Source of the DNA: Streptomyces aquilus
GTDB lineage: Bacteria; Actinomycetota; Actinomycetes; Streptomycetales; Streptomycetaceae
Reading direction: 5' to 3'
NCBI RefSeq assembly: GCF_003955715.1
Contig: NZ_CP034463.1
Location: forward strand, 4,526,001-4,590,000
Length of the DNA stretch: 64,000 nucleotides
A program made the position numbers and the translations under genes. Position 1 is the stretch's first letter; every line of letters begins with the position of its first letter. The notes beneath the pieces are model-generated. The model saw only the letters and a list, made by a program, of their open reading frames with translations, ran no database searches and was not told where the DNA came from. Below are positions 43,557 to 51,849 of the stretch, piece after piece.

Positions 43557-44594
43557 ATGATCCAGTTCGATGCGGTCCACAAGCGCTTCCCCAACGGCAC
43601 GACAGCAGTCCACGATCTCTCCCTGGAGATCCCGGAAGGCGGCGTGACCGTCCTCGTCGGATCTTCCGGTTGCGGCAAGACGACCACCCTCAGAATGATC
43701 AACCGGATGGTGGAGCCGACCTCCGGCACCATCAAGGTCGGCGGCAAGGACGTCACCCGGCAGGACGCGGCCGAACTGCGCCGCTCCATCGGGTACGTCA
43801 TCCAGCAGGCGGGCCTCTTCCCGCACCGCACGGTCCTCGACAACATCGCCACCGTGCCGCTGCTACTGGGCCACGGCCGGCGCAGGGCACGGGCCCGGGC
43901 GGCCGAGCTGCTGGAGACCGTCGGCCTCACCCCCGAGGCCGGCAAGCGCTACCCCCACCAGCTCTCCGGCGGCCAGCAGCAGCGCGTCGGCGTGGCCCGC
44001 GCCCTCGCCGCCGACCCGCCGGTACTCCTCATGGACGAGCCGTTCGGCGCGGTCGACCCGGTGGTGCGCACCCAGCTCCAGGACGAACTGCTCCGGCTCC
44101 AGAAGGAGTTGAGCAAGACCATCGTCTTCGTCACCCACGACGTCGACGAGGCCGTCCGGCTCGGCGACCAGATCGCGATCTTCCGCACCGGCGGCCACCT
44201 GGTGCAGTGCGCCTCCCCCGCCGAACTCCTCGCCCGGCCCGCCGACGACTTCGTGGCCGACTTCCTCGGCGCCGAGCGCGGACTGAAGCTGCTGTCGCTC
44301 AGGACCCTCGCGGAGGTCCCGCAGGGCCCGGCACCGGAGGGCGGCACCTGGTCCCTCGTCCTCGACGCGGCGCACAAGCCCCTCCACTGGGCCTCGCAGG
44401 ACGCCGAGATCCCCGTACGGCCGCTGACGGACGACGATTCCCTGCTGTCCGCGCTCAACGAGTCGATCGCCTCCCCCACCGGCCTGGTGGCCCGCGTCGA
44501 CGCGGCGGGCGTCCTCACCGGCGTCTCCTCCCGCGACGACATCCACACCCACGCCGGCCAGGCGCACCACGCGGCCCGGACGGTGGCCGCATGA
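43557..44594 (+). CDS. OpuC/ProV-type ABC transporter ATP-binding subunit
   Basis: The 345-residue ATPase has Walker A (VGSSGCGKTT), Q-loop (IGYVIQQAGLF), signature LSGGQQQRVGVARALA, Walker B (VLLMDEPFGAVD) and the switch His in FVTHDVDEA. A C-terminal CBS-like stretch (residues ~265-335) is typical of OpuCA proteins. It energises import of a quaternary-amine or related ligand. It opens a four-gene operon, with 4-bp overlap to the first permease, and faces the lyase homologue. Confidence 0.93.
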   Translation: MIQFDAVHKRFPNGTTAVHDLSLEIPEGGVTVLVGSSGCGKTTTLRMINRMVEPTSGTIKVGGKDVTRQDAAELRRSIGYVIQQAGLFPHRTVLDNIATVPLLLGHGRRRARARAAELLETVGLTPEAGKRYPHQLSGGQQQRVGVARALAADPPVLLMDEPFGAVDPVVRTQLQDELLRLQKELSKTIVFVTHDVDEAVRLGDQIAIFRTGGHLVQCASPAELLARPADDFVADFLGAERGLKLLSLRTLAEVPQGPAPEGGTWSLVLDAAHKPLHWASQDAEIPVRPLTDDDSLLSALNESIASPTGLVARVDAAGVLTGVSSRDDIHTHAGQAHHAARTVAA

Positions 44595-45232
44595 CCATCG
44601 ACTGGTCGTGGATCGGCGACCACACCGACGACCTCACCACCCTGACGGTCTCCCACCTCCAGGCAGCCCTGTCCGCCGTCTTCTTCGGCCTCCTGATCTC
44701 CCTGCCCCTCGCGGTGGTCGCCCACCGGGTCCGCCCGCTGCGCGGCTTCCTGCTCGGCGTCTCCAACATCCTGTTCACGATCCCGTCGATCGCGATCTTC
44801 GTGCTCCTGCTGCCGATCAGCGGCCTGACCCGCACCACCACGGTCATCGGCCTGACCGTCTACACCCTGGTCGTGCTGCTGCGGAACACCGTCGAGGGCC
44901 TCGACTCGGTCCCCGCGAAGACCAAGGAGGCGGCGAAGGCGATGGGCACGCGCCCGCTGCGCACGCTGCTCACCGTCGAGTTCCCGCTCGCGCTCCCCGT
45001 GATCATGGCGGGCGTCCGGATCGCCACGGTCATGTCGATCTCGCTCGTGTCCGTCGCCACCTACATCGGCGACGGCGGCCTCGGCCAGCTCTTCACCGAC
45101 GGCTTCCAGCGCGACTTCCCGACCCCGGTGATCGCGGGCGTGGTCCTCACGATCCTGCTCGCGGTCGTCGCGGACGCGGCGCTGGTCGCCCTCCAGTACG
45201 TCCTCACCCCGTGGAAGAGGAGGCGGGCCTAA
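44591..45232 (+). CDS. OpuC-type ABC transporter permease
   Basis: The 213-residue protein has about six membrane helices and the permease coupling loop (VPAKTKEAAKAMGTRPLRTLLTVEFPLALP), the EAA motif of binding-protein-dependent systems. The ATG overlaps the ATPase stop as ATGA. It pairs with the second permease to form the heterodimeric channel. Confidence 0.92.
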   Translation: MTIDWSWIGDHTDDLTTLTVSHLQAALSAVFFGLLISLPLAVVAHRVRPLRGFLLGVSNILFTIPSIAIFVLLLPISGLTRTTTVIGLTVYTLVVLLRNTVEGLDSVPAKTKEAAKAMGTRPLRTLLTVEFPLALPVIMAGVRIATVMSISLVSVATYIGDGGLGQLFTDGFQRDFPTPVIAGVVLTILLAVVADAALVALQYVLTPWKRRRA

Positions 45233-45235
45233 ACC

Positions 45236-45898
45236 ATGTACGAGCTCATCAAGAACCTCGGCACCTGGCTGACCAGCGGCGCCGGCTGGACCGGCGCGGA
45301 CGGCATCGCCCACCGCCTCGCCGAGCACCTCCAGTACTCGCTCCTCGCCACCCTCGTCGCGGCCGCCATCGGCCTCCCGCTCGGCCTGCTCATCGGCCAC
45401 ACCGGCAAGGGCGCCTTCGTCGCGATCAACCTCGCCTCCTTCGGACGCGCGCTGCCGACCGTCGGCCTGGTCGTCCTCGTCTTCCTCGCCGGCGGGCTGT
45501 CGATGCTGCCGGTGTACGTCGCCCTGGTCGCCCTCGCGGTCCCGGCGATCGTCACCAACACCTACGCCGGGATGACGGCCGTCGACCCGGACGTGAAGGA
45601 CGCCGCCCGGGGCCAGGGCATGCGCGGCCACCAGGTGCTGTTCCAGGTCGAACTGCCGCTCGCGCTCCCCCTGATCATGACGGGCCTGCGCCTCGCGCTC
45701 ATCCAGGTCGTCGCGACGGCCACGATCGCCGCGTACGTCTCCTTCGGCGGCTTGGGCCGCTACGTCTTCGACGGCCTCGCCCAGCGCGACCTGGTCCAGG
45801 TGCTGGGCGGCGCGGTGCTGGTCGCCGTGGTCGCCGTAGCCCTCGATCTGCTGCTGTCCGGCCTCCAGCGCTTCCTCTTCCGCCACCGCACCGCCTAG
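45236..45898 (+). CDS. OpuC-type ABC transporter permease, second subunit
   Basis: The 220-residue protein has six membrane helices and an EAA loop (VDPDVKDAARGQGMRGHQVLFQVELPLALP). It starts 3 bp after the first permease, with AAGAGGAGG just inside the upstream gene as its ribosome site. Two distinct permeases are standard in OpuC systems. Confidence 0.92.
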   Translation: MYELIKNLGTWLTSGAGWTGADGIAHRLAEHLQYSLLATLVAAAIGLPLGLLIGHTGKGAFVAINLASFGRALPTVGLVVLVFLAGGLSMLPVYVALVALAVPAIVTNTYAGMTAVDPDVKDAARGQGMRGHQVLFQVELPLALPLIMTGLRLALIQVVATATIAAYVSFGGLGRYVFDGLAQRDLVQVLGGAVLVAVVAVALDLLLSGLQRFLFRHRTA

Positions 45899-45908
45899 GG
45901 ACTCCCCG

Positions 45909-46841
45909 ATGAACCGACGCACTCTCCTCGGCGGCCTCTTCGCCGCCGCCTCCGTCCCCGCCCTCTCCGCCTGCGCGGGCGGCATCACCTCCCTCGACGG
46001 CCAGGGCTCCGCCTCCGGTGGCGGCGGCTCCAGCAAGGGCGGCATCACCATCGGCACCGCCAACTTCACCGAGAACCAGGTCCTCGGCTACCTCTACGCG
46101 GCCGTCCTCCAGCAGGCCGGGGTGAAGGTGAAGGTCCGTCCGAACCTCGGCACCCGGGAGATCGTGATCCCCGCCCTGCGGAGCGGCGACATCGACCTCC
46201 TGCCCGAATACCAGGGCGCCCTCCTCAACTACCTGGCCCCGAAGGACGACTCGGCGGAGCCCGGCACCATGCAGAACGCGCTCACGCTGGCGATGCCCAG
46301 CGGCCTCCAGGTCCTGCCGTACGGCCAGGCCGCCGACTCCGACTGCTTCGTGGTCACCCGCGAGACGGCCCGGAAGTACGGGCTGACCTCCCTCGCCGAC
46401 CTGGCGAAGCAGAACGGCAAGCTGGTCATCGGCGCCGCGCCCGAGGTGAAGAAGCGCCGGGTGGGTGCGATCGGCCTGAAGGACGTCTACGGCGTGGAGT
46501 TCAAGGAGTTCAAGTCGCTGGACTCGGACGGCCCGCTGGTCAAGGGCGCCCTGAAGAAGGGCGACGTGGACGTGGCGAACCTCTTCACCACCGACACCGA
46601 CATCGCCGGCAACGACTGGGTCGTGCTGACCGACCCGAAGAACCTGATCCCCAGCCAGCACATCGTCCCGCTCATCGCCGACCGCAAGGCCGACGACAAG
46701 GTCCGCAAGGCCCTCGCCCGGCTCGGCAACGTCCTGACCACGGACCAGCTCACCCAGCTCAACAGCCAGGTCGACAACGACAAGAAGGACCCGGAGGACG
46801 TGGCGAACGCGTATGCGAAGCAGCACGGGCTGGCGAAGTGA
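45909..46841 (+). CDS. OpuC-type substrate-binding lipoprotein
   Basis: The 310-residue lipoprotein has an Arg-Arg start (MNRRTLLGGLFAAASVP) and a lipobox LSAC, giving Cys near residue 21. The mature protein (ITIGTANFTENQVLGYLYA; VRPNLGTREIVIPALRSGDIDLLPEYQGALL) is a glycine-betaine/choline/carnitine-type binding fold. OpuC-type binding proteins for ergothioneine (EgtU group) are also known, and the lyase homologue next door makes that ligand worth testing. Sequence alone does not decide. Confidence 0.9.
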   Translation: MNRRTLLGGLFAAASVPALSACAGGITSLDGQGSASGGGGSSKGGITIGTANFTENQVLGYLYAAVLQQAGVKVKVRPNLGTREIVIPALRSGDIDLLPEYQGALLNYLAPKDDSAEPGTMQNALTLAMPSGLQVLPYGQAADSDCFVVTRETARKYGLTSLADLAKQNGKLVIGAAPEVKKRRVGAIGLKDVYGVEFKEFKSLDSDGPLVKGALKKGDVDVANLFTTDTDIAGNDWVVLTDPKNLIPSQHIVPLIADRKADDKVRKALARLGNVLTTDQLTQLNSQVDNDKKDPEDVANAYAKQHGLAK

Positions 46842-46956
46842 GCCGGGCGATGATCTGACGATGAATCAGCCAAGAGTCGTTAAACAGGCACGTACGGTGA
46901 CCGATCGCACGCATACGGTGATCGGGCGCTAACCGTACGACTCCTGAGGACACGTC

Positions 46957-47619
46957 ATGGCCTCCAACCGCCGGGCCTTTCTGACGGTCACCGCCGTCGG
47001 CGCACTGGCCGCCGCCCCCGCCGCGGCGGCCCCCGCCACCACCGGGCATCCGCACGACTCCCGCACCGCCCTCGCCGAACTCCTCGCCGGAAACCGGCGG
47101 TACGCCACCGGCCGCTCCCGCCACCCCCACGACACCGTGCACCGCCGCCACCTCCTGGCGGGCGCGCAGCACCCCTTCGCGGTGATCGTCGGCTGCATCG
47201 ACTCCCGGGTGCCGCCGGAGCTGGTCTTCGACCAGGGGCTCGGGGACCTGTTGTGCATAAGGACGGCCGGTCACGTGCTGGACGAGGCGGTGCTGGCGTC
47301 CGTCCAGTACGGCGTCGAGGAACTGCGCATCCCGCTGGTGGTCGTGCTCGGCCACGAGCGGTGCGGGGCCGTCGCGGCCACCCTGGAGCACCTGCGCACC
47401 GGCGCCCCCGTGCCCGCCCATCTGAACCTGCTGGTCGACGAGATCACCCCGTCCGCCCGCCGCACCCGCGCCCTGCCCGGCGACTGGGCCGAGCACACCA
47501 TGACGGCGCACACCCGCTGGGTCAGGGACGCCGTCCGAGCCGACCCCGCCTTCCGCAGGGCCCACGTGGCGGCGGCCCGCTTCGACCTCGACACGGGCCT
47601 CGTCTCGGTACTCCCCTGA
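46957..47619 (+). CDS. Tat-exported beta-class carbonic anhydrase
   Basis: The 220-residue protein begins with a twin-arginine signal (NRRAFLTVTAVGALAAAPAAA), and the mature part is a beta-carbonic anhydrase with zinc ligands and the catalytic pair in VGCIDSRVPPE and VLGHERCGAV (Cys, Asp-Arg, His, Cys). It interconverts CO2 and bicarbonate, here apparently outside the membrane and folded before export. The start has TGAGGA upstream. It is not part of a larger operon. Confidence 0.9.
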   Translation: MASNRRAFLTVTAVGALAAAPAAAAPATTGHPHDSRTALAELLAGNRRYATGRSRHPHDTVHRRHLLAGAQHPFAVIVGCIDSRVPPELVFDQGLGDLLCIRTAGHVLDEAVLASVQYGVEELRIPLVVVLGHERCGAVAATLEHLRTGAPVPAHLNLLVDEITPSARRTRALPGDWAEHTMTAHTRWVRDAVRADPAFRRAHVAAARFDLDTGLVSVLP

Positions 47620-47733
47620 GCCTCCGCTCCGCGGGCCCCTCGGCGCCCCCAGGGGTCCTCCCGGACATCCCCAGTCCGAAGACGGGGGCTATCCCCAGTG
47701 CGGCGGGCGCCCAGGCTCCCTAACTTTGACCAC

Positions 47734-48174
47734 ATGACCGGAATGGACGCGCGGGACGCCGACCTGAAGAAAGAACTCGACGCCACCCTGCAGGCCCGCA
47801 GGGAGCTGGGCGAGGAGTACGAGTCCGCGCTGGTGGACTCCTTCCTGGAGAAGGTCGACCAGCGCATCGACGGCGCGGTGGAGCGCCGGGTGCGCAGGCA
47901 GCTGGCCGAGCAGCAGATGGTGGTGGCCCGGGGTGCCCGCAAGCCGAGCCCGACGGACTCCTGGGGCGAGCGCTACGGCTTCGGCATCGTCTCGCTGGTC
48001 CTCGCCGTCCCGCTCTCGGCGATCGGCGCCGGCGTCTCCCACCTCCCCGGCCTGCTGGTCACGTGGGTGGGCATCGTCGGGGTCAACGCCTTCCAGGCCG
48101 TCCGCACCAACCCCGAGCTGTTCCGGGGCCGCCGGCACCACAAGTCCGAGCAGGACAGCGAGTGGGAGCGCTGA
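47734..48174 (+). CDS. Small coiled-coil membrane protein (integral membrane, unknown function)
   Basis: The 146-residue protein has an N-terminal charged coiled-coil (LKKELDATLQARRELGEEYESALVDSFLEKV) and two membrane helices (FGIVSLVLAVPLSAIGAGV, LPGLLVTWVGIVGVNAFQAV), ending in a polar tail. I chose the ATG at 47734 after TTTGACCAC. The frame extends upstream but without a ribosome site. The family is common in Streptomyces and unassigned. It converges on the SDR gene. Confidence 0.75.
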   Translation: MTGMDARDADLKKELDATLQARRELGEEYESALVDSFLEKVDQRIDGAVERRVRRQLAEQQMVVARGARKPSPTDSWGERYGFGIVSLVLAVPLSAIGAGVSHLPGLLVTWVGIVGVNAFQAVRTNPELFRGRRHHKSEQDSEWER

Positions 48175-48180
48175 CCGGCC

Positions 48181-48945
48181 TCACGCCTGCCGGGTCGGCA
48201 GCACCATGATCTGACGCAGGTTGACGTGCCGGGGGCGGCTGGTGACGTAGGCGACGACGTCGGCGACCTCCGCCGCGGACAGCGTGCCCATCGCGTCGAC
48301 CATTCCGCCGACCTGCTCGCGCAGACCGTCGTTGTCGATGTGCGAGGCGAGTTCGCTCTCCGTCAACCCCGGCTCGATGTTGGTGACCCGTACGTCGCGC
48401 GGCCCGAACTCGCCCCGCAGCAGCGCCGAGAGGTGGGTGACCGCGGCCTTCGTCGCCCCGTACACGGCGTAGTTGGTGAAGCCGGTGACGTGCGCGCCGA
48501 TGGACGAGACGTTCACCAGGTCCGCGCTGCGGCCCCGCGCGGCCGCGTCCGTCAGGTCCTTGGCGACGGCGCCGATGACGCGCAGGACGCCGGTGACATT
48601 GGTGTCGATCATCCGCTGCCACTCGTCGACGCGGGCGTCCTCGATCGGGTTGGGCAGCATGACGCCGGCGTTGTTGACGACCAGGTCGACGCTCCCGTAC
48701 GCCTCGTGGATCCGCTCCACGGCGGCGTCCACGGACGCCCCGTCGGTCACGTCGGCGACCACGGCCAGTGCCTGCCCGCCGTCCGCCCGGATCTTCCCGA
48801 CGACGGCCTCCAGCCGCTCCGCCCGCCGCGCCAGCAGAGCGACCTTCGCGCCCTGCGCGGCCAGCTCGACGGCGACGGCCTCGCCGATACCGCTCGCGGC
48901 TCCGGTGACGAGGGCGGTACGGCCGGCCAGGTTCTCGTACGACAT
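48181..48945 (-). CDS. Short-chain dehydrogenase/reductase
   Basis: The 254-residue SDR has the cofactor motif TGAASGIGEAVAVEL, NNAGVM, the catalytic Ser (NVSSIGAHV) and YxxxK (YGATK). It oxidises or reduces an unknown alcohol or ketone with NAD(P). It is divergent from an MmyB-type regulator, an arrangement often seen with target genes of that regulator class. Confidence 0.9.
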   Translation of the reverse strand: MSYENLAGRTALVTGAASGIGEAVAVELAAQGAKVALLARRAERLEAVVGKIRADGGQALAVVADVTDGASVDAAVERIHEAYGSVDLVVNNAGVMLPNPIEDARVDEWQRMIDTNVTGVLRVIGAVAKDLTDAAARGRSADLVNVSSIGAHVTGFTNYAVYGATKAAVTHLSALLRGEFGPRDVRVTNIEPGLTESELASHIDNDGLREQVGGMVDAMGTLSAAEVADVVAYVTSRPRHVNLRQIMVLPTRQA

Positions 48946-49037
48946 GAGTGCTCCTCGGTGGGTGGGTCGCCCGGTGTCTCCCGGCGACGTCCACCACCCT
49001 GCGCCGCCCGCCGCGGCCTACCCAGGGATGAGCTTTT

Positions 49038-49058
49038 CCTGGGTCTGGCAGAACCAGG
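49038..49058. promoter_or_regulatory. Candidate operator between SDR and MmyB-type regulator
   Basis: CCTGG-n11-CCAGG forms an inverted repeat in the 146-bp divergent gap. A -10-like TACGAT at 49079-49084 lies 7 bp before the regulator ATG, suggesting a leaderless transcript. Confidence 0.4.
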
Positions 49059-49091
49059 TTGGAATTCCGCCGCTCCCCTACGATCGAACCC

Positions 49092-49931
49092 ATGGACGGG
49101 GACCTCGGAGACTTCCTGCGCTCACGGCGCGCCCGCATCCAGCCCGAGGAGGTGGGGCTGGCCTCGTACGGGCGGCGCCGCGTACCCGGGCTGCGCCGCG
49201 AGGAGGTGGCCCAGCTCGCGGGCGTCAGCGTCGACTACTACATCCGCCTGGAACAGGGACGCGGCCCGAGCGTCTCGGACGCGGTCCTGGACGCGATCGC
49301 GCGCGTCCTGCGTCTCGACGACACCGAGCACGCCTATCTGCGCGCGGTGGCCAGGCCGCCGAAGAAGCAGACGCCCCGCCGCCGCGCCCCACGCGTCCGC
49401 CCCGGCGTCCAGCTCCTGCTGGACAGCATGGAGCGCACTCCCGCGTTCGTCCTCGGCCCCGGCATGGAGGTCCTCGCCTGGAACGCCCTCGGCGACGCCC
49501 TGCTGGGCTTCAGCCGGATGGCTCCGGCCCGGCGCAACATCGTCCGGCAGCTCTTCCTGGAGCCCGGCGGGCGCGACCTCTATCCCGACTACGCCGCGGT
49601 CGCCGCCCAGACCGTCGCCCACCTGCGCCTCAGCGCGGGCGCCCACCCCGACGACCCCGTCCTGCGCGACCTCGTCGGTGAACTCTCCCTCAAGAGCGAG
49701 GACTTCCGGCGCCTGTGGGCCGACCACCAGGTCAGGGCGTGCATGTACGGCGTCAAGCGCGTCCAGCACCCGATCGCGGGCCTGCTGACCCTCCCGTACG
49801 AGTCCCTGACCCTCCCGGAAACCCCGGACCAGACGCTCGTCGTCTACACCCCGGAACCGGGCTCGGAGACGGCGGAGAGGCTGCAGCTGCTGGGAAGTTG
49901 GAAAGCGACAACGGCCGCAACCATCAATTGA
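49092..49931 (+). CDS. XRE-family regulator with MmyB-like ligand domain
   Basis: The 279-residue protein has an N-terminal helix-turn-helix (GLRREEVAQLAGVSVDYYIRLEQGRG) and a C-terminal PAS-like MmyB domain (ERTPAFVLGPGMEVLAWNALGDALLGF; LSGDFRRLWADH-type end). The MmyB domain can bind fatty acids. It is divergent from the SDR, its probable target. ATG at 49092 probably begins a leaderless mRNA. A TTG 11 codons earlier is unlikely. Confidence 0.9.
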   Translation: MDGDLGDFLRSRRARIQPEEVGLASYGRRRVPGLRREEVAQLAGVSVDYYIRLEQGRGPSVSDAVLDAIARVLRLDDTEHAYLRAVARPPKKQTPRRRAPRVRPGVQLLLDSMERTPAFVLGPGMEVLAWNALGDALLGFSRMAPARRNIVRQLFLEPGGRDLYPDYAAVAAQTVAHLRLSAGAHPDDPVLRDLVGELSLKSEDFRRLWADHQVRACMYGVKRVQHPIAGLLTLPYESLTLPETPDQTLVVYTPEPGSETAERLQLLGSWKATTAATIN

Positions 49932-49996
49932 GGAACCCCGACGGCGAGCAACCACATCCGCGAGAGCGGCGCCGGTTTAGGCGCAAAGGGGTGCGC

Positions 49997-50175
49997 GGGG
50001 ACCGCCGCACCCCCGTTACCGGGGGGCGGGACGACGGCGGTCCCCGCGAGGGACGTCGACCGGGTCAGGGCCAGGTCTCACGTCCGGCGTCCATGGAGGT
50101 CCGGGAGCCGCTCCGGAGGTCCTTGGACGTTTCGGTGTCGGCGGGGGCGGGGAGCCGCTCCCGCCCTGCCGACAC
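49997..50175. terminator. Two large hairpins in the convergent gap
   Basis: GGGGACCGCCG (49997-50007) pairs with CGGCGGTCCCC (50035-50045), with a nested CCCCCG/CGGGGG stem inside. GTGTCGGC (50135-50142) pairs with GCCGACAC (50168-50175), with an inner GGGCGGGgAGC/GCTCCCGCCC extension. They fill the 374-bp gap 49932-50305 between the convergent regulator and cystathionine beta-synthase genes. No gene is evident there. Confidence 0.65.
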
Positions 50176-50305
50176 CCACTAATGTGCCGGACGCGTGTTA
50201 AGCGAGTGCTGCGCGGACGTGACGCCCTCGTACCACTTCCGGGAAGTCCACCGATGGGGTGGGCAAACGCAAGTTCGCCGCCCGCCCCGCCGGTTCACCG
50301 GACGT

Positions 50306-51700
50306 TCACCGCTGCTTCCCGCCCTTGGCGAGGAAAGCCAGCAGGTCCTGGCGGCTGATCACTCCGGTCGGCTTGCCCTCGACGAGGACGATCGCGGCGT
50401 CCGCCGCACCCAGCACCGACATCAGGTCGCCGACCGGCTCGCCGGAGCCGACCTGCGGGAGCGGGGCCGACATGTGCTTCTCCAGCGGGTCCCCCAGGGA
50501 GGCGCGCTGGGCGAACAGCGCGTCGAGCAGCTCGCGTTCGACGACCGAGCCGACGACCTCCGCGGCCATCACGTCGGGGTGGCCGGCGCCGGGCTTCACG
50601 ATCGGCATCTGCGAGACGCCGTACTCGCGCAGCACCTCGATGGCCTGGCCGACCGTCTCGTCCGGGTGCATGTGGACGAGCGACGGGATGGCGCCGTGCT
50701 CCTTGTCACTGAGGACGTCGCCGACGCGGGCGGACGGGCCCTCGTCCTCCAGGAAGCCGTAGTCCGCCATCCACTCGTCGTTGAAGATCTTCGAGAGGTA
50801 GCCGCGGCCGCTGTCCGGGAGGAGGACGACGACCACGTCGTCCGGGCCCAGGCGCTCGGCGACGCGCAGGGCCGCGACGACCGCCATGCCGCACGAGCCG
50901 CCGACCAGGAGGCCCTCCTCCTTGGCGAGGCGGCGGGTCATCTGGAAGGAGTCCTTGTCGGAGACGGCGACGATCTCGTCGGCGACGGTCCGGTCGTAGG
51001 CGGTCGGCCAGAAGTCCTCGCCGACGCCCTCGACGAGGTAGGGGCGGCCGGAGCCGCCGGAGTAGACCGAGCCCTCCGGGTCGGCGCCGACGACCTTGAC
51101 CTTGCCGTCGCTGGCGTCCTTCAGGTAGCGGCCGGTGCCGGAGATGGTGCCGCCGGTGCCCACGCCCGCGACGAAGTGGGTGATCTTCCCCTCCGTCTGC
51201 TCCCACAGCTCGGGGCCGGTGGAGTGGTAGTGGGAGAGCGGGTTGTTGGGGTTGGAGTACTGGTCGGGCTTCCAGGCGCCCGGGGTCTCACGGACGAGGC
51301 GGTCGGAGACGTTGTAGTACGAGTCCGGGTGCTCGGGGTCGACGGCGGTCGGGCAGACGACCACCTCGGCGCCGTAGGCACGCAGCACGTTGATCTTGTC
51401 GGTGCTCACCTTGTCGGGGCACACGAAGATGCACTTGTACCCCTTCTGCTGCGCGACGATGGCGAGGCCCACGCCGGTGTTGCCGCTGGTCGGCTCGACG
51501 ATCGTGCCCCCGGGCTGGAGCGCGCCGCTCTCCTCCGCCGCCTCGATCATGCGCAGGGCGATGCGGTCCTTCACGGACCCGCCGGGGTTGAAGTACTCCA
51601 CCTTGGCCAGGACGGTCGCCTGGATGCCCTGGGTGACGTTGTTGAGCCTCACCAGCGGGGTGTTGCCGACGAGACTGATCATCGAGTCGTGGAATTGCAC
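50306..51700 (-). CDS. Cystathionine beta-synthase with C-terminal CBS pair
   Basis: The 464-residue protein has a fold type II PLP core: ISLVGNTPLVRLN, the PLP Lys in NPGGSVKDRIAL, EPTSGNTGVGLAIVA and VAGVGTGGTISGTGRYL. Two CBS domains follow (~335-460: GAIPSLVHMHPDETVGQAIEVLREYGVSQMPIV; VGDLMSVLGAADAAIVLVEGKPTGVISRQDLLAFL). It condenses serine and homocysteine to cystathionine for reverse transsulphuration. GTG at 51700 follows CCGGAGA by 7 bp. It is convergent with the regulator gene and divergent from the SGNH hydrolase. Confidence 0.93.
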   Translation of the reverse strand: MQFHDSMISLVGNTPLVRLNNVTQGIQATVLAKVEYFNPGGSVKDRIALRMIEAAEESGALQPGGTIVEPTSGNTGVGLAIVAQQKGYKCIFVCPDKVSTDKINVLRAYGAEVVVCPTAVDPEHPDSYYNVSDRLVRETPGAWKPDQYSNPNNPLSHYHSTGPELWEQTEGKITHFVAGVGTGGTISGTGRYLKDASDGKVKVVGADPEGSVYSGGSGRPYLVEGVGEDFWPTAYDRTVADEIVAVSDKDSFQMTRRLAKEEGLLVGGSCGMAVVAALRVAERLGPDDVVVVLLPDSGRGYLSKIFNDEWMADYGFLEDEGPSARVGDVLSDKEHGAIPSLVHMHPDETVGQAIEVLREYGVSQMPIVKPGAGHPDVMAAEVVGSVVERELLDALFAQRASLGDPLEKHMSAPLPQVGSGEPVGDLMSVLGAADAAIVLVEGKPTGVISRQDLLAFLAKGGKQR

Positions 51701-51849
51701 CGTTGTCTCCGGATGCTGCAAAAGATGTGGTCGTAGTGGTTCCGCCAGCCTACGGCCCCTTGGCGGTTGTTCACTCCTCGTTGCGATTGGACGACGGCCC
51801 GTACGGGGCAAGGAGTGGATGTACGGCAACGAGGAGGTGGCGGCGACGC

